Shown here: positions 9,332 through 17,478 of the stretch, piece by piece
Position numbering within the stretch: the first letter of the stretch is position 1
Layout of the letters: each line of letters opens with the position of its first letter
Source: Burkholderiaceae bacterium
GTDB taxonomy: Bacteria > Pseudomonadota > Gammaproteobacteria > Burkholderiales > Burkholderiaceae
Direction of reading: 5' to 3'
Assembly: GCA_947380285.1 (NCBI GenBank)
Contig: CANCQD010000020.1
Location: 1-28,727, forward strand
Length of the DNA stretch: 28,727 nucleotides
Translations under genes and position numbers: made by a program
The notes under the pieces: generated by a model
Told to the model about the DNA's origin: nothing
Seen by the model: the letters and a program-made list of their open reading frames with translations, nothing else
Database searches by the model: none

Positions 9332-10593
9332 ATCACTTAAAAAAAGAGATCGTTTTATCTACTATTTTTAGGGCGGTAAGTATTATTAGCGGGATCATCA
9401 TAGCTGGCGTCTTAGTTAGGGAGCTTGGCGCATCAAAATATGGAGTGTGGGCTACATTAACATCACTTCTAGCATGGATGCAATTATCAGATTTTGGTGT
9501 CGGCAATGTCCTCAAAAATAAAATTGCAAGCGCTAGGAAGGAGGAAAATAATTTCCCACTTGTAATTGGTGTATTTCAATTTTACTTTTTGGTAGCAATA
9601 TTTCTTGCAATATTTTTTTTCCTTTTAGGCAATAATTTAGAGATCGTAGAAAAGTACCATCAAGAGGCCGCCCTCTTGTACTTGGGATTTATCATTTCTT
9701 TCCCTCTCAGTGTTGGCTCCGGGATCTTGCAGGGACTTCATAAAAATTCAATTGTGGCTATGTTGTCATGCTTACAAAGTTTAATTTGGCTTGTGGCCGT
9801 TCTGATCATCGTATGGTTAGGTCCGTCTTTATTTTTGTTAAGTGCATTTAATGTTTTTGTTTTAGTAATTATTGGAATAATGCAATGTCTATTTGCATAT
9901 AAGCTGTTACCTGTTGTAGGGTTTTCTATAATGAGTCACCTATTCGACTATAGAAAAATATTATTAGCATTACCACTTTGGCGTGTAGGGTCTAAGTTCT
10001 TAATATTACAGATATCCAATGTCCTCTTTTTCTCGTTGGGAACTTATTTGACTTACATAAATTTAACCTCAAGTGATGCCGCAAGATATGATCTTTTATT
10101 TAAGATATTTCAAATCCCAATAATTTTTTTTGGACTTGTGATATCTGTATTCTGGATAGAAATTTCCAAGTTGAATGCGTGTTGTGATTTCGATATGCTA
10201 GCAAAAAGATTTTATCAACTCCACCTAATTGGGGCGGTAATCATTCTTAGTTGCTTAGTTTTTGTAATTTTTATGGCTGTGCCACTGATGAGTCTATATT
10301 CAAGTAATAGAATCACTACAACGGTATATGAGGCGGCAGCTTTTTGGTTGTCTGCATCGATCCAAATATTTGCATACAGTGGGGCAGTTTTTTTAAATGC
10401 TGCTGAAAAACTACAGGGACAGCTCTTTATAGCAATAATTGCCGCTTTATTGTTGGTGCCGGTTTCTATTTATTTTTACTCAATTGGAGTTGGGTTTGTA
10501 ACGGTTCCTTTAGTTACCTCAATTTTATTATTGCCTAGCCTTATATATTGTAATTGGACTGCATTTTATGAAATTATTAAAAAAAATAATTAA
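9328..10593 (+). CDS. wzx: Wzx-type repeat-unit flippase (MOP superfamily)
   Basis: Very hydrophobic protein of about 421 residues with some 12 apparent membrane segments and few charged residues between them. The N-terminus (KKEIVLSTIFRAVSII then GVWATLTSLLAWMQLSDFGVGN) resembles Wzx/RfbX transporters, which move undecaprenyl-linked repeat units across the inner membrane. The frame is open back to a GTG at 9256, but that would overlap the glycosyltransferase by 76 bases with a hydrophilic, unlikely N-terminus. TTG at 9328 overlaps the previous stop as TTGA and starts just before NHLKKEIVL, so it is preferred. The 3' end overlaps the acyltransferase by 26 bases. Confidence 0.85.
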   Translation: MNHLKKEIVLSTIFRAVSIISGIIIAGVLVRELGASKYGVWATLTSLLAWMQLSDFGVGNVLKNKIASARKEENNFPLVIGVFQFYFLVAIFLAIFFFLLGNNLEIVEKYHQEAALLYLGFIISFPLSVGSGILQGLHKNSIVAMLSCLQSLIWLVAVLIIVWLGPSLFLLSAFNVFVLVIIGIMQCLFAYKLLPVVGFSIMSHLFDYRKILLALPLWRVGSKFLILQISNVLFFSLGTYLTYINLTSSDAARYDLLFKIFQIPIIFFGLVISVFWIEISKLNACCDFDMLAKRFYQLHLIGAVIILSCLVFVIFMAVPLMSLYSSNRITTTVYEAAAFWLSASIQIFAYSGAVFLNAAEKLQGQLFIAIIAALLLVPVSIYFYSIGVGFVTVPLVTSILLLPSLIYCNWTAFYEIIKKNN

Positions 10594-11296
10594 AAATACT
10601 TTTTTAATGTTGCCTATCAATATTAGGTGTAGAGTCCATGCCGCTTTGATTGGTAGAAAAGTCGCACTAGGACAGGGCTCATATATTCACCCATCCGTTC
10701 AGCTTCTCGGTTGCGCAGGCATAGAGATTGGTTCGAATACTTGCATTTCGGAAGGATCTTGGCTAAATGTTAATCATATATTTGCGGGTCGTCCCGCAAT
10801 TCAAATTCAAGATAATTGCTTCATTGGTAAAGACAATTTCTTCTCCTCGGGAAAAAAAATTACTATTGGAAGTTATACATTAACCACCAATCGATGTCAG
10901 TTTATTGGCAGTAGCCACAATATCCATGATCCTAATATCCCTTACTTGCTTTCTGGTACCACCAGTGAGGATCAAATAATAATTGGAACAAACTGTTTTT
11001 TTGGTGCCAATTCATCAGTACTTGGAAATGTATCCGTAGGTCATGGGTCAGTCGTTGGAGCCAATGCAGTAGTTCAAAGTTCCGTCCCCCCATTCAGCAT
11101 CGCAGTTGGAAATCCAGCTAAAGTAATCAAGAGATTTAGTTTTTCAAAAAATATATGGCTAAATATTTCTGAATTTTCAAAGGTAGATGAACAATTATTG
11201 CCGGATGAGCAGACTTATTTGAAGCACTTAAAAAATCAATTTCCTCGTATCGGAATTCCATGGATTGCAGCAGGAAGAAATATGGGGAATTTATGA
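10568..11296 (+). CDS. Left-handed beta-helix (hexapeptide repeat) acyltransferase
   Basis: A 242-residue protein of the WbbJ/maltose O-acetyltransferase type. Imperfect hexapeptide repeats run through most of it, for example IEIGSN, IQIQDN, ITIGSY, IIIGTN and VSVGHG. They end in the typical SVPPFSIAVGNPAKVIKRF segment that closes the helix. It likely O-acetylates a sugar residue of the polysaccharide using acetyl-CoA. The ATG at 10568 lies within the end of wzx; a later ATG at 10607 is an alternative, but the basic stretch MKLLKKIIKN is common at the start of such proteins. Its stop overlaps the next gene's start as ATGA. Confidence 0.85.
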   Translation: MKLLKKIIKNTFLMLPINIRCRVHAALIGRKVALGQGSYIHPSVQLLGCAGIEIGSNTCISEGSWLNVNHIFAGRPAIQIQDNCFIGKDNFFSSGKKITIGSYTLTTNRCQFIGSSHNIHDPNIPYLLSGTTSEDQIIIGTNCFFGANSSVLGNVSVGHGSVVGANAVVQSSVPPFSIAVGNPAKVIKRFSFSKNIWLNISEFSKVDEQLLPDEQTYLKHLKNQFPRIGIPWIAAGRNMGNL

Positions 11297-12201
11297 AAAA
11301 GATTGTATTAATAACTGGTGCTGCAGGATTCCTAGGAAAATTTATCTCAAGAAAATTTTCATCCGAGGGATGGTATGTAATTGGAATTGGTCATAGCAAT
11401 TGGTCAGACTTTCAGAAATGGGGTGTAGACGAATGGATACAGTCTGAAATTACTTTAAATGCCCTGCAACAAATTAGAGGAAATGTTAATTTAATTGTGC
11501 ATTGTGCGGGCGGTGCATCTGTAAGTGTATCGCTAGAGCATCCTCGCCAAGATTTCATTTCTACTGTTTCTGTTACTAATGCAGTGCTAGAGCATATTAG
11601 AGTTAGTAGCCCGGGTACTAGTCTGGTTTACTTATCAAGTGCCGCCGTATATGGTCAGCAAGTTAGTTTGCCCATTCGCGAGGGCGTTGAATTAAGACCC
11701 GTTTCTCCATATGGAGTGCATAAAATGATGGCTGAAGATCTGTGTAAGAGCTATGCGCAATCATTCCAGCTAAAAGTTGCAATTGTCAGACTTTTTTCCG
11801 TCTACGGAGATGGATTGCAAAAACAGCTTTTGTGGGATGCTTGTGAAAAGTTTAAAAATCAGTCAAATCAATTCTTTGGCTCAGGAAATGAAATTAGAGA
11901 TTGGCTTCATGTTGATGATGCAGTGGATCTGATTTTTGTACTACAAGCGTATGCGACAGAAAATTGCCCAATATTTAATGGAGGCTGTGGGCAAGGAGTA
12001 TCTATTAAAGTAATTTTGAGTTATTTGGCCACTAAATTTGACAAAACATTAATACCGGAATTTTCATCTAAATCCAAAACTGGGGATCCTTTGGCTTATG
12101 TGGCAGATATCTCTTGTGCGAAGAATCTTGGATGGAGCCCTAAAATTAATTGGAAGTTTGGAGTCGAAAAATATGTAAATTGGTATAAAAAATGTCAATA
12201 A
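11293..12201 (+). CDS. NAD-dependent sugar epimerase/dehydratase (extended SDR)
   Basis: Extended short-chain dehydrogenase of 302 residues. Nucleotide loop TGAAGFLG (8-15), SSAAVYG segment, and Tyr140/Lys144 in SPYGVHK form the usual catalytic set. Residues near RDWLHVDDAVDLI match the family's sugar-binding half. The frame is open to 11260, but ATG 11293 gives an ATGA overlap and puts the Rossmann strand directly at the start. The substrate is uncertain. One possibility is the UDP-4-keto-6-deoxy-GlcNAc made by the WbpM-type enzyme at 19213-21117, reduced to UDP-QuiNAc or UDP-FucNAc as WbpV or WbpK do; a GalE-like role is also possible. Confidence 0.8.
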   Translation: MKKIVLITGAAGFLGKFISRKFSSEGWYVIGIGHSNWSDFQKWGVDEWIQSEITLNALQQIRGNVNLIVHCAGGASVSVSLEHPRQDFISTVSVTNAVLEHIRVSSPGTSLVYLSSAAVYGQQVSLPIREGVELRPVSPYGVHKMMAEDLCKSYAQSFQLKVAIVRLFSVYGDGLQKQLLWDACEKFKNQSNQFFGSGNEIRDWLHVDDAVDLIFVLQAYATENCPIFNGGCGQGVSIKVILSYLATKFDKTLIPEFSSKSKTGDPLAYVADISCAKNLGWSPKINWKFGVEKYVNWYKKCQ

Positions 12202-13367
12202 TTAGGGTTGGATTTATTATTGAATTTACCGATTGGATGGGCGGACTCAATTACTTCAAAAATATTTTTCAAGCCATCAATGATCTGCCAGGAAATGATA
12301 TTGCACCCATTATTTTTTGCGGAAAAAAAACAGACCTAGACTCCCTAAATGGCACAGCCAAAATTATTAGGTCTTCATTATTTGATAGGCATTCTTTTTT
12401 TTGGTTTTTAAGTAAGTTTTGTAGACGATTTATCTCACAAAAAGACTTCCTTCTTTTTTTACTATTAAAGAAACACAATATAGATGTAATTTCACATTCT
12501 AGGGTCTTGTGGGCCGACTGCTCTATACCTTCAATTGCATGGATTCCAGATTTTCAATATCTTCACTTACCTCATTTATTTACTGCAAAAGATATAGTGG
12601 ATAGAGATGCAAGCGTAAAGAAAATTATTCGGGAATCAAGCGGGGTAATTTTAAGTAGTCGATCTGCATTAGATGACTTGAATAATTTTGATATGCCTAT
12701 ACCAAGTAAAACATTTATACTGAACTTCGTAGCCAATATTGCTGATGGAATCTCATCTGCCGCTGAAGCGGAGGAAGTTTCAGGTAAATATGGGTTAGAT
12801 AGACCATGGTTTCATATTCCGAATCAATTCTGGGCCCATAAGAATCATTCAATTGTGCTTGAGGCGCTCAAATTATTAAGGGAAAGGGGCAAAAACCCAT
12901 TGGTAGTGTCAACAGGAAGTACTAGCGACTTTAGAAATCCAGATTTTTTTCAATCAATCACTAAAATGGTGAGAATAAACGATTTAAAAAGTAACTTTTT
13001 GATTTTAGGCATGGTCCCAGTCATTGATTTAGAGTTGATTATGCGAAATTCGGTTGCAATTATCAATCCATCATTATTTGAAGGTTGGAGTACTTCGGTG
13101 GAGGAGGCAAAGGCAATGGGTAAAACTATCATTTTGTCAGACATCCCGGTGCATCGTGAACAGCAACCTAAGAATGGTTTTTATTTCGCCGCTGACGATG
13201 CGAATATGCTGGCAAACCATATGGAATTAATCTTGGATGAATTTGACTTAGAAGATGATATTAAACGCCAAAGCCAGGCGAAAACAGTTCATAGAGATAA
13301 AAGAATTAAATTTGGTGCTGAATACAAAAATATTGTATTCAGCATTTTTTATCCGAAATATAAATAG
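12192..13367 (+). CDS. Family 4-like (GT-B) glycosyltransferase
   Basis: GT-B fold enzyme of 391 residues. The C-terminal donor-binding domain shows the E-x7-E motif Glu297 to Glu305 in FEGWSTSVEEAKAMGK, preceded by NQFWAHKNH, typical of GT4. It probably adds one sugar to the repeat unit. The start overlaps the previous gene by 10 bases. Two features stand out at base level. Homopolymer runs of seven or eight lie at 12323-12330, 12395-12402 and 12454-12460. The last coding bases also form a terminator-like hairpin (13316-13350), so codons near the C-terminus do double duty. Confidence 0.85.
   Translation: MSIIRVGFIIEFTDWMGGLNYFKNIFQAINDLPGNDIAPIIFCGKKTDLDSLNGTAKIIRSSLFDRHSFFWFLSKFCRRFISQKDFLLFLLLKKHNIDVISHSRVLWADCSIPSIAWIPDFQYLHLPHLFTAKDIVDRDASVKKIIRESSGVILSSRSALDDLNNFDMPIPSKTFILNFVANIADGISSAAEAEEVSGKYGLDRPWFHIPNQFWAHKNHSIVLEALKLLRERGKNPLVVSTGSTSDFRNPDFFQSITKMVRINDLKSNFLILGMVPVIDLELIMRNSVAIINPSLFEGWSTSVEEAKAMGKTIILSDIPVHREQQPKNGFYFAADDANMLANHMELILDEFDLEDDIKRQSQAKTVHRDKRIKFGAEYKNIVFSIFYPKYK
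13316..13350 (+). terminator. Intrinsic-terminator-like hairpin inside the end of a coding sequence
   Basis: A perfect 12-base-pair stem is formed by 13316-13327 and 13333-13344 (core GCTGAATACAA / TTGTATTCAGC) around a 5-base loop. It is followed directly by six T residues at 13345-13350. This is the layout of a Rho-independent terminator, although the stem is only moderately G+C rich. It lies 15 bases before the stop codon of the glycosyltransferase at 12192-13367, so that message would be cut before its own stop if termination were efficient. Partial read-through, lowering expression of the downstream genes, is more likely. Confidence 0.6.
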
Positions 13368-13381
13368 CGCTATGTTCTAAA

Positions 13382-14170
13382 ATGAAAATCAGCGTTATTA
13401 CAATTGTTAAAAATGGCATGCCGTTTGTTCGAGAGACAATTGACAGCGTTTTGTCCCAGACATATGCCAATATTGAATATATTGTGGTCGATGGCAATTC
13501 TAATGATGGCACGATTGAGCTAATTCAATCTTATCAAGAGCGCTTATCGAAATGGGTTTCGGGGGATGATGGAGGTATTGCGGAAGCTTTTAATACTGGC
13601 TTTAATCTTTCGACTGGTGATTATATTCTGTATTTAAATGCAGATGATGCATTAGCCAACGAAAATGTCATTCAAGAAGTTGCGGTTGAGATCATTAGAA
13701 ATAATTACCCAACATTTTTATATGGCGATTGTGAAGTGGTTGACCGTCAATCATCTGAATTACTCTATAGAGCGTCTATCGATATTACCCTAAGAAAATT
13801 TCTAAAAGGTCAGATTTTTCCTCACCCTAGCACCTTTACTAAAAGAGAATACTTTGTTGATTACGGTCTATTTGATCAAAAATTTAAGATTGCTATGGAT
13901 TACGAATTTTTTCTACGTGGGATTAAAGAAGCTAGAATTATTAATGTTCCCATATTAGTGACAAAAGTACGTAACGGTGGAGTTAGCACCATTAGTCAAG
14001 CTCATGTTGTTCATGAGATTATTTCTGCCTTAAGAAAGAATGGCTATTTGAGTTACTGGGGGAGTGAGATCAGATTAAGATGCTACTTTTCGCTCAGGAG
14101 AAACATACGGGCTTTATTATCAATCATCGGATTGTATAGAATTTTTCTAAGGATGCGACGAAAATATTAA
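13382..14170 (+). CDS. Family 2 glycosyltransferase
   Basis: GT-A glycosyltransferase of 262 residues beginning ISVITIVKNGMPFVRETIDS, with YIVVDGNSNDGT as nucleotide-binding region and Asp88-Asp89 in LNADDA as the metal-binding aspartates. FPHPSTFTKREYF further on is typical of the WcaA-like GT2 subgroup found in exopolysaccharide loci. The C-terminus is short and basic without a membrane anchor. It follows the embedded terminator by 31 bases and is the first gene after it. Donor sugar unknown. Confidence 0.88.
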   Translation: MKISVITIVKNGMPFVRETIDSVLSQTYANIEYIVVDGNSNDGTIELIQSYQERLSKWVSGDDGGIAEAFNTGFNLSTGDYILYLNADDALANENVIQEVAVEIIRNNYPTFLYGDCEVVDRQSSELLYRASIDITLRKFLKGQIFPHPSTFTKREYFVDYGLFDQKFKIAMDYEFFLRGIKEARIINVPILVTKVRNGGVSTISQAHVVHEIISALRKNGYLSYWGSEIRLRCYFSLRRNIRALLSIIGLYRIFLRMRRKY

Positions 14171-14227
14171 CGTTAAAAGAGCCGAATATCGTTGCGATAA
14201 ATAACTTAATTAACTGAAAGAGTGAAT

Positions 14228-14953
14228 ATGGATTTTGAGAGGGCAAGGAGAGGTTTGATTAGTCTACTGCGCAGATTGCAGAGAAATCATTCTGACAACT
14301 CTAGAGCTTCATATTCCCAATGTGGCGAAGATCTGATTATTCAACAGCTAATAGTTGTATTGGGAATGAAGAATTTCAGGTATTTAGATATAGGAGCTCA
14401 TCACCCATCCTACTTAAGTAATACCTACTTCTTCTATCTACTGGGTGCTTCAGGGGTATGTGTGGAGCCAGACCCATCTTTATTTCAGGAGTTTATAAAA
14501 TTGCGACCAAGGGATAGACATCTAAACTGTGGAGTTGGGTTGGTACCTGGTTTTGCAGATTTTTTTATTATGAGCACCCCCACTTTGAATACTTTTTCAA
14601 GTGACGAAGCTTCCCGATATGTTGCTTCAGGGAATCACTTTATTAGCGATCAAAAAAAGATTGAGATTCAGAGTGTCAATCAGATCATTGAATCAAATTT
14701 TGTATCTTGTCCCAACTTGGTGTCCCTAGATATTGAGGGTTGGGACTTAATCGTGCTAAATAGTTTTGATTTTGATCGATATAGGCCTGAAATATTTTGT
14801 ATCGAAACACTTAGTTACACGGAAGATAATTCTGAAAGAAAATTAACTGAAATTATCGAATTCATGCATCAGAAAGACTACGTCACATATGCAGATACTT
14901 ATATCAATACGATATTTGTTGAGCGTTCTTGTTGGGAAAATCGTCCATCATGA
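14228..14953 (+). CDS. FkbM family methyltransferase
   Basis: SAM-dependent O-methyltransferase-like protein of 241 residues. YSQCGEDLIIQQL is the conserved family opening. Tyr52 to His58 (YLDIGAH) is the SAM-binding motif I, and NTYFFYLLGASGVCVEPDP carries the acidic ribose-binding residue. VSLDIEGWD is the later motif. Such enzymes methylate sugar hydroxyls in many surface glycans. A GTG at 14222 is also in frame, but ATG 14228 is preferred since GAAAGAG (14216-14222) sits at good spacing before it. The stop overlaps the next start as ATGA, suggesting the two proteins act together. Confidence 0.85.
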   Translation: MDFERARRGLISLLRRLQRNHSDNSRASYSQCGEDLIIQQLIVVLGMKNFRYLDIGAHHPSYLSNTYFFYLLGASGVCVEPDPSLFQEFIKLRPRDRHLNCGVGLVPGFADFFIMSTPTLNTFSSDEASRYVASGNHFISDQKKIEIQSVNQIIESNFVSCPNLVSLDIEGWDLIVLNSFDFDRYRPEIFCIETLSYTEDNSERKLTEIIEFMHQKDYVTYADTYINTIFVERSCWENRPS

Positions 14954-15702
14954 ATAAAGTTAAGGCCATATTAAGAATCTGGACGCTCGCATTTCTATAT
15001 CCTCGCCCATTTATTGGCTTCTTTTTTCTACCTAAATATTTTGGAGATTTTAAAGATTATCGTAAGTTAGCTCCTGGAGCAAAGATTAGTGTTGCCGATC
15101 TTCAGCCATGTTTAGGTGATTGGACTATCAGCACTCCATTTGATCCCCACTATTTTTATCAGGGTGCCTGGGCTGCTCGTAAGTTAAAGCAGACATCTCC
15201 AATTAAACATATCGATATCGCCTCTAGTGTATTAATGATCAGTGTACTCAGTGGATTTATTGATACTGTTTTTGTTGATTATCGACCACTAAAAGCAAAT
15301 CTCCAGGGATTAAACTCAATTCCTGGAGATATCTTGTCATTGCCATTTTCAGATGCCAGTATTAACTCCCTGTCTTGTTTGCATGTGATTGAGCACATTG
15401 GATTGGGGCGTTATGGTGATCCTTTAGACCCAATGGGCAGCGCAAAAGGAGCGGCAGAGTTGCAGCGGGTGCTCGAAAAAGGTGGGAATCTTTTGGTGTC
15501 TCTCCCCATCGGTCGAGAACGTATTTGTTTTAATGCCCATCGTGTTCATTCTCCTGCATCTGTTTTACGTCTATTTTCGCCCTTGCAAATAGTGGATTTT
15601 TCATTCGTAGACGATGAAGGAAACTTTCATGAAAATGCTCAGCTTGATCAAGCTAAATTACTTGAATATGGATGCGGCTTATTTCACTTCCAAAAAATAT
15701 GA
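14950..15702 (+). CDS. DUF268-like protein with methyltransferase-like features, function unknown
   Basis: A 250-residue protein that resembles the DUF268 family. It contains HIDIASSVLMIS, VFVDYRPL, a GDILSLPF segment and the strongly conserved-looking block LHVIEHIGLGRYGDPLDP, then RVLEKGGNLLVSLPIG and FNAHRVHSP. The overall order (an acidic residue after the second strand, a D-x-LPF stretch, an H-x-IEH block, a GG-x-LL strand) parallels class I SAM methyltransferases of the Methyltransf_11 type, but motif I lacks the glycine-rich GxGxG. The N-terminus is hydrophobic (residues 7-25) and may touch the membrane. The ATGA overlap with the FkbM gene suggests a paired role in glycan modification. 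Confidence 0.7.
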   Translation: MNKVKAILRIWTLAFLYPRPFIGFFFLPKYFGDFKDYRKLAPGAKISVADLQPCLGDWTISTPFDPHYFYQGAWAARKLKQTSPIKHIDIASSVLMISVLSGFIDTVFVDYRPLKANLQGLNSIPGDILSLPFSDASINSLSCLHVIEHIGLGRYGDPLDPMGSAKGAAELQRVLEKGGNLLVSLPIGRERICFNAHRVHSPASVLRLFSPLQIVDFSFVDDEGNFHENAQLDQAKLLEYGCGLFHFQKI

Positions 15703-15742
15703 GCTTTGCTGAGACACCTTTAGAGAGTTGGATGTAGCGTCG

Positions 15743-16621
15743 ATGGTTATTGGTCATATTCTTGGCGGCATTGGCAATCAAATGTTTCAGTACGCAGCTG
15801 CGCGTGCTTTGTCCCTATCTAAAGAGCAGCCACTTTATTTGGACATTCTAGATTTTGATGGCTATTCACTTCATAGTGGATTTCAGTTAAATACAGCCTT
15901 TTGCTTGCAAACAAAGCTTGCTGATTCTGAGCTTATTAGAAAAATTTTAGGATTTAGAAATCAGCAATTGATAAAAAAATTGATCAAAAGACCGCTTTTT
16001 AAGTTTTTAAGAGGGTGTAATTTCATAATGGAGCCCCATGCCCATTATTGGTCGCAGATTGAATCCGCTCCGGAGAATTGCTATTTATATGGGTATTGGC
16101 AATCAGAGAAATACTTTAAGGCATTTGAGAATGTCATTCGCAAGGACTTTTCCTTTCGAAATAGCCTTGACGAATACAACACAGATTTAAAATCTAAGAT
16201 TGATGAGACAGTCTCGGTAAGTGTGCATATCCGTCGAGGAGACTATATAAGCGATTCAAAAACGTCACAAATTATGAATGTTTGTGGAATTAACTATTAC
16301 AAAGATGCTATTAATAGGATTGCGTTACAAATTAACTCACCTCATTTTTATATTTTTTCGGATGATATGCAATGGGTGCGTGAAAATCTTAACCTTTCAT
16401 ACTCAGTGACTTATGTAGATCATAATTTTGGAAAAAATAGTTATATTGACATGCAGCTAATGAGTGCCTGTAAGCACAATATTATTGCCAATAGTTCATT
16501 TAGTTGGTGGGGAGCTTGGCTTAATTTAAATCCGAAAAAGATTGTCATTGCCCCGTCAAAGTGGTTTGTAAATTCTAATAATGATTCTGATGTAGTTCCT
16601 TCTTCTTGGATTCGTCTATGA
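15743..16621 (+). CDS. GT11 alpha-1,2-fucosyltransferase-like enzyme
   Basis: Transfers L-fucose from GDP-fucose, probably to a galactose-type acceptor of the repeat unit. The N-terminus has LGGIGNQMFQYAAARAL, the hallmark of family GT11. His162-Tyr168 is the GDP-binding HIRRGDY motif. IFSDD and ANSSFSWWGAWLN complete the family motifs. Length is 292 residues from ATG 15743; a TTG at 15728 is in frame but has no better ribosome binding site. It matches the manC-gmd-fcl genes at the start of the cluster, making fucose a likely component. Its TGA overlaps the next start as ATGA. Confidence 0.92.
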   Translation: MVIGHILGGIGNQMFQYAAARALSLSKEQPLYLDILDFDGYSLHSGFQLNTAFCLQTKLADSELIRKILGFRNQQLIKKLIKRPLFKFLRGCNFIMEPHAHYWSQIESAPENCYLYGYWQSEKYFKAFENVIRKDFSFRNSLDEYNTDLKSKIDETVSVSVHIRRGDYISDSKTSQIMNVCGINYYKDAINRIALQINSPHFYIFSDDMQWVRENLNLSYSVTYVDHNFGKNSYIDMQLMSACKHNIIANSSFSWWGAWLNLNPKKIVIAPSKWFVNSNNDSDVVPSSWIRL

Positions 16622-17424
16622 AGGCTAACGCAGAAGTTAGTGTGATTATTCCCTGTTATCGATGTGCAGATACCATAGGCCGCGCTCTTGAGTCAGTTGC
16701 GTCGCAAACGATGCTACCAGCAGAGGTTATTTTGGTTGATGATCATAGTAACGATGATCAAAAAACTTTGAACGCTCTAATTAATTTAAAAATTGCTTTT
16801 CCAGAGCTTTCAATCAAAATATTAACCCTTTCTGAGAATAAAGGCCCTGGAAGTGCGCGCAATGAGGGTTGGAAATATTCAACTCAGGCTTATATAGCAT
16901 TTCTGGATGCTGATGACACTTGGCATCCCCAAAAATTAGAAATTCAATATTCCTGGATGATAGCTCACCCCCAAACAACTCTCTCTGCCCACTCTAGTGT
17001 TAATTTATCAAAAAATATACCTCCAAAGCTATCAACACAATTAAATTTAAAGCAGGTCAGCATGCTGGCTTTATTGTTATCAAATTTTTTCCCTTGCAGA
17101 TCAGTGATGCTAAAGAGCAACATTAAAGAGCGCTTTCTTGAGGGAAAGCGTCAAGCAGAAGACTATCTACTTTGGCTTAGCATTGGGTTTCAGGGCGGTG
17201 AAATCTGGTTCTTAAATCAACCATTGGCTTATTCATATAAAGATGATTTTGGTCAATGTGGTTTAAACGCTAATTTAGAGGCTAGCTATAGAGGTGTTCT
17301 TGAGACATACAGATTAATTTATCAACGTGGCTTCATATCGGCTCCTAAGTACCTTTTGTTGATGCCTATATGTTTTATTAAGCACATCCGCCGAAAAGTG
17401 CTTTCTGCATGGCAATCGAAGTGA
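16618..17424 (+). CDS. Family 2 glycosyltransferase
   Basis: GT-A enzyme of 268 residues. It begins AEVSVIIPCYRCADTIGRAL, with VILVDDHSNDD and then GPGSARNEGW. The metal-binding Asp97-x-Asp99-Asp100 lies in FLDADDTW, followed by QAEDYLLWL around the catalytic region. A frame opening upstream at TTG 16606 was rejected in favour of ATG 16618, which gives an ATGA overlap with the fucosyltransferase. A basic C-terminus (KHIRRK) ends the protein. Donor sugar unknown. Confidence 0.9.
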   Translation: MKANAEVSVIIPCYRCADTIGRALESVASQTMLPAEVILVDDHSNDDQKTLNALINLKIAFPELSIKILTLSENKGPGSARNEGWKYSTQAYIAFLDADDTWHPQKLEIQYSWMIAHPQTTLSAHSSVNLSKNIPPKLSTQLNLKQVSMLALLLSNFFPCRSVMLKSNIKERFLEGKRQAEDYLLWLSIGFQGGEIWFLNQPLAYSYKDDFGQCGLNANLEASYRGVLETYRLIYQRGFISAPKYLLLMPICFIKHIRRKVLSAWQSK

Positions 17425-17478
17425 GGACTATTTTTAAAATGGCTTTTTATTCTTTATTGATGACAATCTGTAGATAAG

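Noticed and set aside
10589..10608. Inverted repeat ATTAAAAA / TTTTTAAT near the end of wzx
   Set aside because: All-AT stem without G+C and lying inside the acyltransferase coding sequence; not a believable terminator.
14167..14176. TTAACGTTAA palindrome at a stop codon
   Set aside because: Short AT-rich palindrome expected by chance; no linked regulatory feature.
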